From positions 1 to 9,523 of the forward strand of contig JBBKVW010000367.1 of assembly GCA_037968655.1 (NCBI GenBank): a DNA stretch of 9,523 nt, read 5' to 3'. The notes beneath the pieces are model-generated. The model did not search any database, was not told where the DNA came from, and saw only the letters and a program-made list of their open reading frames with translations. Positions within the stretch are counted from its first letter, which is position 1. Each line of letters starts with the position of its first letter. The position numbers and the translations under genes were made by a program. Of the stretch, positions 5,993-9,523 are shown in pieces. The stretch is from CAISIP01 sp037968655. GTDB lineage: Bacteria > Pseudomonadota > Gammaproteobacteria > Burkholderiales > Burkholderiaceae_C.

Positions 5993-7425
5993 GGATATGC
6001 TCCTGTCATGGGTGTTGTCGATTCCGGCACCAGCGGCGGCGCGTCGCGCAGCCACTGAATTGAAAGGCGGTTGAGCAACCAGAGCAGGCCGATGGCCGCG
6101 ATGGACAGGCCTACCACCAGCGCGATCCAGAACCCGCGCGCCGCCATCGCCTCGACTGGCCGCCAGGGCAGCCAGGCGGGCGCCAGTCCGAGCACGACGC
6201 CCAGCGGCAGGCAGATGCCCCAGAACGCGGCCATGTGGATCAGCATCGGCGGGCGCGTCACCTTGTAGGCGCGAATCGCGCAACTGGTGACAACCTGGAT
6301 CGCATCGGGCAACTGGAACAACGCGGCCAATATCAGCAGTTGCGCCGCCAGCGCGGCCACTGCCACGTCATTGGTATAGGCGCTGGCGATCCGCTGGTTG
6401 AACAGGGCAATGCCGATCGCCGAGACCATGGCGATCGACAAGGCCAGGCCCACACCATGCCAGGCGCGCAAGCGCGCGGCCTGCGCATCCTGCGCGCCCA
6501 GAGCCTGACCCACGCGCGTCAGCAAAGCAATACCCAGGCTCATCGGCACCATGAACACCAGGGCGCTGAAGTTGAGCGCAATCTGATGGGCCGCCACCTG
6601 GGTCGTGCCATAGACCGCCACCAGCAATGCGATCAGGCTGAAGGCACTCGATTCGGCGAAGTAGGTGACACCAATCGGCAAGCCGATGCGCAGCAGGGTG
6701 CGAATCTGCTCCCAATTGATCGGCTCGAACCGGTCCAGCGCCTGGGCTTTCTTGTAGGCCGGCGCGCGGCGGATCCACCAGACGATGGCGATCAGATCGA
6801 ACCAGACGCACAGCAGCGTGGCCCAGGCGCAGCCCACGCCGCCAAGCCGCGGAAAGCCCCAGTTGCCGAACACCAGCGCATAGTTGATGACGATATTGAG
6901 CAACAGGGCCGTCAGCGCGATCAGCATCATCGGCTTGGTCTGGTCCATGCTGGCGCTGTAGCCGTACAGCACCCGGTAGCAGCAAAACGCCGGCAGTGCA
7001 AAGCTGATCACCAGCACGAACTCGCTGGCCACGTCGCGCACCTGCGGCTCGATCGACATATGCCCGAACAGCTGCGCTGCGCCATTGGCGACCAGCATCG
7101 CGATCAGCCCCAGGCCCAGCGCCTTGTACAAGGCCTGGCGCACGACACCGGGAATCTCGTGGAAGGCCCCTGCACCGACGTGTTGCGACACGATCGGGCT
7201 GACCGCCATCAGCACTCCCATCAGCGTGATGATGACCATGTGCCAGATTGCAACCCCCAGCGACACGCCGGCGAGGTCCTGCGCCGATGCATGGCCGGCC
7301 ATCGCCACGTCGACCACGCCCATTCCCATGGTGGCCAGTTGGCCGATCAGGATCGGCCAGGCGAGCTTCCACAGGGCGGCAGTTTCAATTCGCAGGGCGG
7401 GGAAGTCGGGGCGGGACACTGGCAA
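5989..7425 (-). CDS. MATE-family multidrug efflux transporter (NorM type)
   Basis: Protein of 478 aa with about 12 membrane segments in two similar six-helix halves, the usual MATE length. The N-terminus (WKLAWPILIGQLATMGMGVVDVAMAG) is typical. Three acidic residues sit where Vibrio cholerae NorM has its cation-coupling residues D36, E255 and D371: D39 (VVDVAMAG), E258 (YFAESSAF) and D372 (LPDAIQVV). It should therefore export cationic or aromatic compounds across the inner membrane by Na+ or H+ antiport; substrates cannot be predicted. The start is uncertain. An in-frame stop lies just upstream, and the first candidates are TTG at 7425 and GTG at 7419, neither with a strong Shine-Dalgarno site. 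The stop overlaps the start of the hydrolase gene (ATGA). It follows the cyclase gene after 85 bp on the same strand, so shared transcription is possible. Confidence 0.93.
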   Translation of the reverse strand: MPVSRPDFPALRIETAALWKLAWPILIGQLATMGMGVVDVAMAGHASAQDLAGVSLGVAIWHMVIITLMGVLMAVSPIVSQHVGAGAFHEIPGVVRQALYKALGLGLIAMLVANGAAQLFGHMSIEPQVRDVASEFVLVISFALPAFCCYRVLYGYSASMDQTKPMMLIALTALLLNIVINYALVFGNWGFPRLGGVGCAWATLLCVWFDLIAIVWWIRRAPAYKKAQALDRFEPINWEQIRTLLRIGLPIGVTYFAESSAFSLIALLVAVYGTTQVAAHQIALNFSALVFMVPMSLGIALLTRVGQALGAQDAQAARLRAWHGVGLALSIAMVSAIGIALFNQRIASAYTNDVAVAALAAQLLILAALFQLPDAIQVVTSCAIRAYKVTRPPMLIHMAAFWGICLPLGVVLGLAPAWLPWRPVEAMAARGFWIALVVGLSIAAIGLLWLLNRLSIQWLRDAPPLVPESTTPMTGAYP

Positions 7426-7462
7426 GGCTCAAGCTGACATGGGGCGAGCCGCGATTGTCGTC

Positions 7463-7479
7463 CCAGGCGCGCGGCCTGG
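7463..7479 (-). terminator. Perfect stem-loop between the cyclase and MATE genes
   Basis: CCAGGC and GCCTGG form a 6-bp stem with a 5-nt loop in the 85-bp gap. There is no T-run on the minus strand. It may attenuate or end the signalling transcript, or merely stabilise it. Confidence 0.3.
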
Positions 7480-7510
7480 TCTACGGGCGCCGGCCCCGGT
7501 GTAAGCGCGT

Positions 7511-8632
7511 TCAGCCCGCCACCTTGAACCCGCTGACCAGAAACGCCGGCATCGGCTTCGCGAACCCTTTGAGTGTCAATGGCCCGACCGGCTCGGACTG
7601 CACTAGATCCTCGATCCGGGCCATGGTCTTGCGGTCGACCAGCACCTGTCCACCCGTGGCCTCCGAACACAGGCGCGCCGCCAGGTTGGTGACGCTGCCA
7701 ATGGCCGCGTAGTCCCAGCGGCCCTCGAAACCGATCTGCCCCAGCGTCGCAAAACCCTGCGCCACGCCGCAGCCCAGCGCCAGGTCGTAGCCGCGCTTGT
7801 GCCATTGCGCACCCAGCACCGGAAACGCGGCCTGCATCGCCAGCGCCATGCGCACTGCGGCCACGGCGGGGCGCTCGATCTCGACCGGGTCGTTGAAGAA
7901 CACCATCACCGAATCGCCGGCAAAGCGCTCCAGCGTGCCGCCATGCTCCAGCACCAGCTTGCCCATCTCGGCATGAAAGCCATGCAGCATCTCCATCACC
8001 TCTTCCGGCTCGGCCTCGTCGGTGAATGCGGTAAATCCGCGCAGGTCGATGAACACCACGCAGATCTCGCGACGGTGCGTCTTGAGCATGTCCGCGCCGC
8101 CGGCGACGATGGCCTCGGCCAGCTGCGGCGAGAAAAATCGCTTGAGCCGGCCCAGGCTGTCGATCTGCCCGACCTGTTCCTGCACGCGCTGCTCCAGCGT
8201 GGCGTTCCACTCGGCGATCTGGGTCGCCTGCGCCTTGACCTGATCCTGCAGGCCCTTGATGCGCAACAGCGACTTGACGCGCGCAAACAACTCGGGCCGG
8301 TTGATCGGCTTGGTCAGGAAGTCATCGGCGCCAGCCTCGATTCCGTTGACGCGCTCCTGCGGCGCATCGAGCGCGGTGCACAGCACGATCGGCAGCAGCT
8401 CGGTCGCAGGGTCGGCGCGCAGGCGCTTGCATACCTCATAGCCCGACAGGCCCGGCATCATGATGTCGAGCAGCACCAGGTCGGGCATCTCGGCGGCAAC
8501 CATCTCCAGCGCTTTCTCGCCATTGACGGCACTCGACGCGGCATAGCCCTTGGCCGTCAGCAGGTCGACCAGCAGCTTGACATTGGCCGGTGCGTCGTCG
8601 ACCACCAGAATCCGTGCTGCCGCATCGCTCAT
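7511..8632 (-). CDS. Response regulator with class III adenylate/guanylate cyclase output domain
   Basis: Protein of 373 aa. Residues 6-125 are a receiver domain with acidic pocket D12/D13, phospho-acceptor D56 (LVLLDIMMPG), T86 and K108 (LTKPIN). Residues about 126-165 form a coiled-coil linker with heptad-like character (QVKAQATQIAEWNATLEQRV). Residues about 187-372 are a class III nucleotidyl cyclase domain. It has the two metal-binding aspartates D196 (FIDLRGFT) and D240 (FAGDSVMVFF), and the transition-state pair N316 and R320 (VTNLAARL). Phosphorylation of the receiver probably controls synthesis of a cyclic nucleotide. The purine-selecting positions are unusual: R236 replaces the usual Lys and A309 the usual Asp/Thr, so cAMP versus cGMP, and even activity, is open. 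GGAG lies 8 nt before the ATG, and the start overlaps the preceding regulator gene by ATGA. Confidence 0.92.
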   Translation of the reverse strand: MSDAAARILVVDDAPANVKLLVDLLTAKGYAASSAVNGEKALEMVAAEMPDLVLLDIMMPGLSGYEVCKRLRADPATELLPIVLCTALDAPQERVNGIEAGADDFLTKPINRPELFARVKSLLRIKGLQDQVKAQATQIAEWNATLEQRVQEQVGQIDSLGRLKRFFSPQLAEAIVAGGADMLKTHRREICVVFIDLRGFTAFTDEAEPEEVMEMLHGFHAEMGKLVLEHGGTLERFAGDSVMVFFNDPVEIERPAVAAVRMALAMQAAFPVLGAQWHKRGYDLALGCGVAQGFATLGQIGFEGRWDYAAIGSVTNLAARLCSEATGGQVLVDRKTMARIEDLVQSEPVGPLTLKGFAKPMPAFLVSGFKVAG

Positions 8633-9003
8633 GCCGCGCGCTCCGCGATCACCCGCTGCACCGTGGCCAGGAATTCCTTGAGGTTGATCGGCTTGCCAAT
8701 GAAGGCGTCAAAGCCGGCGTCGATGATGCGATTGCGGTCGCTTGACATGACCGAGGCGGTGAAGGCGACGATTGGAATCGACGCGGTGTCGACATTGGCG
8801 CGAATCCGCCGAAAAGCTTCGATGCCATTGATGTCAGGCAGTTGTATGTCCATCAGCACCAGGTCGGGCTTGTGCTCCAGCGCCTGGCGCACACCGTCCA
8901 GGCCGTTGACCGCCTCAAGGGTCGCGTAGCCCTTGGCCTGCAGAATGTCGCGCGCCAGCTTCATGTTCTTTTCGTTGTCTTCGACGATCAGGATGGTGGT
9001 CAT
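8629..9003 (-). CDS. Single-domain response regulator (CheY/DivK-like)
   Basis: Protein of 124 aa that is a receiver domain only. It has the acidic pocket E8/D9 (LIVEDN), phospho-acceptor D52 (LVLMDIQLPDINGIE), T82 (VAFTAS) and K104 (FIGKPINL), so all catalytic residues are present. There is no output domain. It must act by protein contact or as a phosphate sink or relay between the kinase encoded upstream and the receiver-cyclase downstream. The DIQLPDINGIE and KPINLKEF sequences are typical of DivK-like receivers found beside hybrid kinases. AAGGAG lies 5 nt before the ATG. It overlaps both neighbours by 4 nt (ATGA), which indicates translational coupling and close stoichiometry. Confidence 0.93.
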   Translation of the reverse strand: MTTILIVEDNEKNMKLARDILQAKGYATLEAVNGLDGVRQALEHKPDLVLMDIQLPDINGIEAFRRIRANVDTASIPIVAFTASVMSSDRNRIIDAGFDAFIGKPINLKEFLATVQRVIAERAA

Positions 9004-9523
9004 GTGGTCTCCTTGGCGCTGTCCCCGGCCGGCTCGGGCCGCGTCGGCAACGTGAAACTGAAAGTCGACCCGACGCCAGGCTCGCTTTCCAATGCCAGCG
9101 TGCCCCCATGCAGTTCGACAAAACGCCTGGTCAGCGACAGCCCGAGCCCGGTACCCTCGTGCTTGTTGGTGTAGTGGCGCCCGACCTGCCTGAACTCGTC
9201 AAACACCACCAGTTGGTCCTCGGCCGATATGCCGACACCCGTGTCCTGCACCGCCACCTTGATGCTGTCGCCCGCGACCGCCGCATGCACGGTCACCGTG
9301 CCGCCGTCGGGCGTGAACTTGACGGCATTGCTCAGCAGGTTGAGCAATATCTGCTTGAACTTGCGCTCGTCGGCGCGTATTTCGCCGAGCGCGTCGGATG
9401 CCTCCAGGCTCAAGGTGATGCCATGCGTCTGCGCGCGCTCGCGCACCAGCGTCATCGCATTGGCAATCGCCTCGGCCGCATCGAAATCACCCAGGTCCAG
9501 CTCCATGCGCCCGGCCTCGATCT
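9000..9523 (-). CDS. Sensor histidine kinase, C-terminal ATPase domain (partial)
   Basis: The gene runs off the right edge. The frame continues through IEAGR before the first internal Met at 9506, and KIEAGR-like sequence normally joins the HisKA dimerisation helix to the ATPase domain, so the Met is internal. Counting from that Met, the HATPase_c motifs are complete: N box with N60 (QILLNLLSNAVKFTP), G1 box D88-TGVG, F box FDEFRQ (102-107) and G2 box GTGLGLS (118-124). The phospho-accepting His and the sensor region lie outside the window. It probably phosphorylates the two receivers encoded directly downstream. Its stop overlaps the next gene start by ATGA. The visible part does not contain a C-terminal receiver, so it is not a hybrid kinase at this end. 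Confidence 0.92.
   Translation of the reverse strand, partial: IEAGRMELDLGDFDAAEAIANAMTLVRERAQTHGITLSLEASDALGEIRADERKFKQILLNLLSNAVKFTPDGGTVTVHAAVAGDSIKVAVQDTGVGISAEDQLVVFDEFRQVGRHYTNKHEGTGLGLSLTRRFVELHGGTLALESEPGVGSTFSFTLPTRPEPAGDSAKETT

Noticed and set aside
5993..6283. N-terminal extension of the serine hydrolase by 97 codons
   Set aside because: The extension lies wholly inside the MATE gene in another frame. The ATG at 5992 has AGGAG 7 nt upstream and the standard ATGA overlap.
6235..7437. 400-codon plus-strand open frame antisense to the MATE gene
   Set aside because: Its product is rich in His, Gln, Arg and Asp, the usual appearance of the reverse complement of a high-GC membrane protein gene.
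7799..8929. 376-codon plus-strand open frame antisense to the cyclase and receiver genes
   Set aside because: It crosses two well-supported genes and has no recognisable domain or ribosome binding site.

Overview
The window is high-GC, densely coded bacterial DNA. I read it as a Gram-negative chromosome, most likely a betaproteobacterium of the Burkholderiales/Rhodocyclales kind. This rests on the two PEP-CTERM proteins (a sorting signal of exosortase-bearing Gram-negative bacteria), a sigma-54-type promoter in front of one of them, a BamE-like outer-membrane lipoprotein and a NorM-type MATE transporter. The taxon is inferred; no rRNA or marker gene is present.

Layout. (1) 3-497, plus strand: C-terminal part of an unrecognised polytopic membrane protein, cut by the left edge. 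(2) 693-1511, plus: an unrecognised 272-aa protein with its own sigma-70-like promoter and a cysteine-rich C-terminal tail ending in YFYWCSCGPF. (3) 1512-2031: a gene-poor stretch. (4) 2032-4110, minus: two exported PEP-CTERM proteins. One is a repeat protein that looks like a beta-propeller. The other has a legume (L-type) lectin domain, and its 5' end is odd. (5) 4271-4762, minus: a lipoprotein with two BamE/SmpA-like repeats. (6) 4865-7425, minus: a MATE efflux transporter translationally coupled (ATGA overlap) to a beta-lactamase-fold serine hydrolase. (7) 7511-9523, minus: a signalling operon of a histidine kinase (only its ATPase end is in the window), a single-domain CheY-like regulator and a receiver-class III nucleotide cyclase protein, joined by two more ATGA overlaps.

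How the parts work together. The kinase probably phosphorylates the stand-alone receiver and/or the receiver of the cyclase protein, turning a signal into cyclic nucleotide output. The MATE and hydrolase form a second coupled unit 85 bp downstream on the same strand, and may belong to the same transcript. The PEP-CTERM proteins are probably surface or matrix proteins sorted by an exosortase encoded elsewhere. The sigma-54-type site in front of the propeller gene fits the known RpoN-dependent (PrsK/PrsR) control of PEP-CTERM genes in floc-forming betaproteobacteria. No CRISPR, tRNA, rRNA, insertion sequence or phage gene was found. The least explained items are the Cys-tailed orphan protein and the 5' end of the lectin gene.
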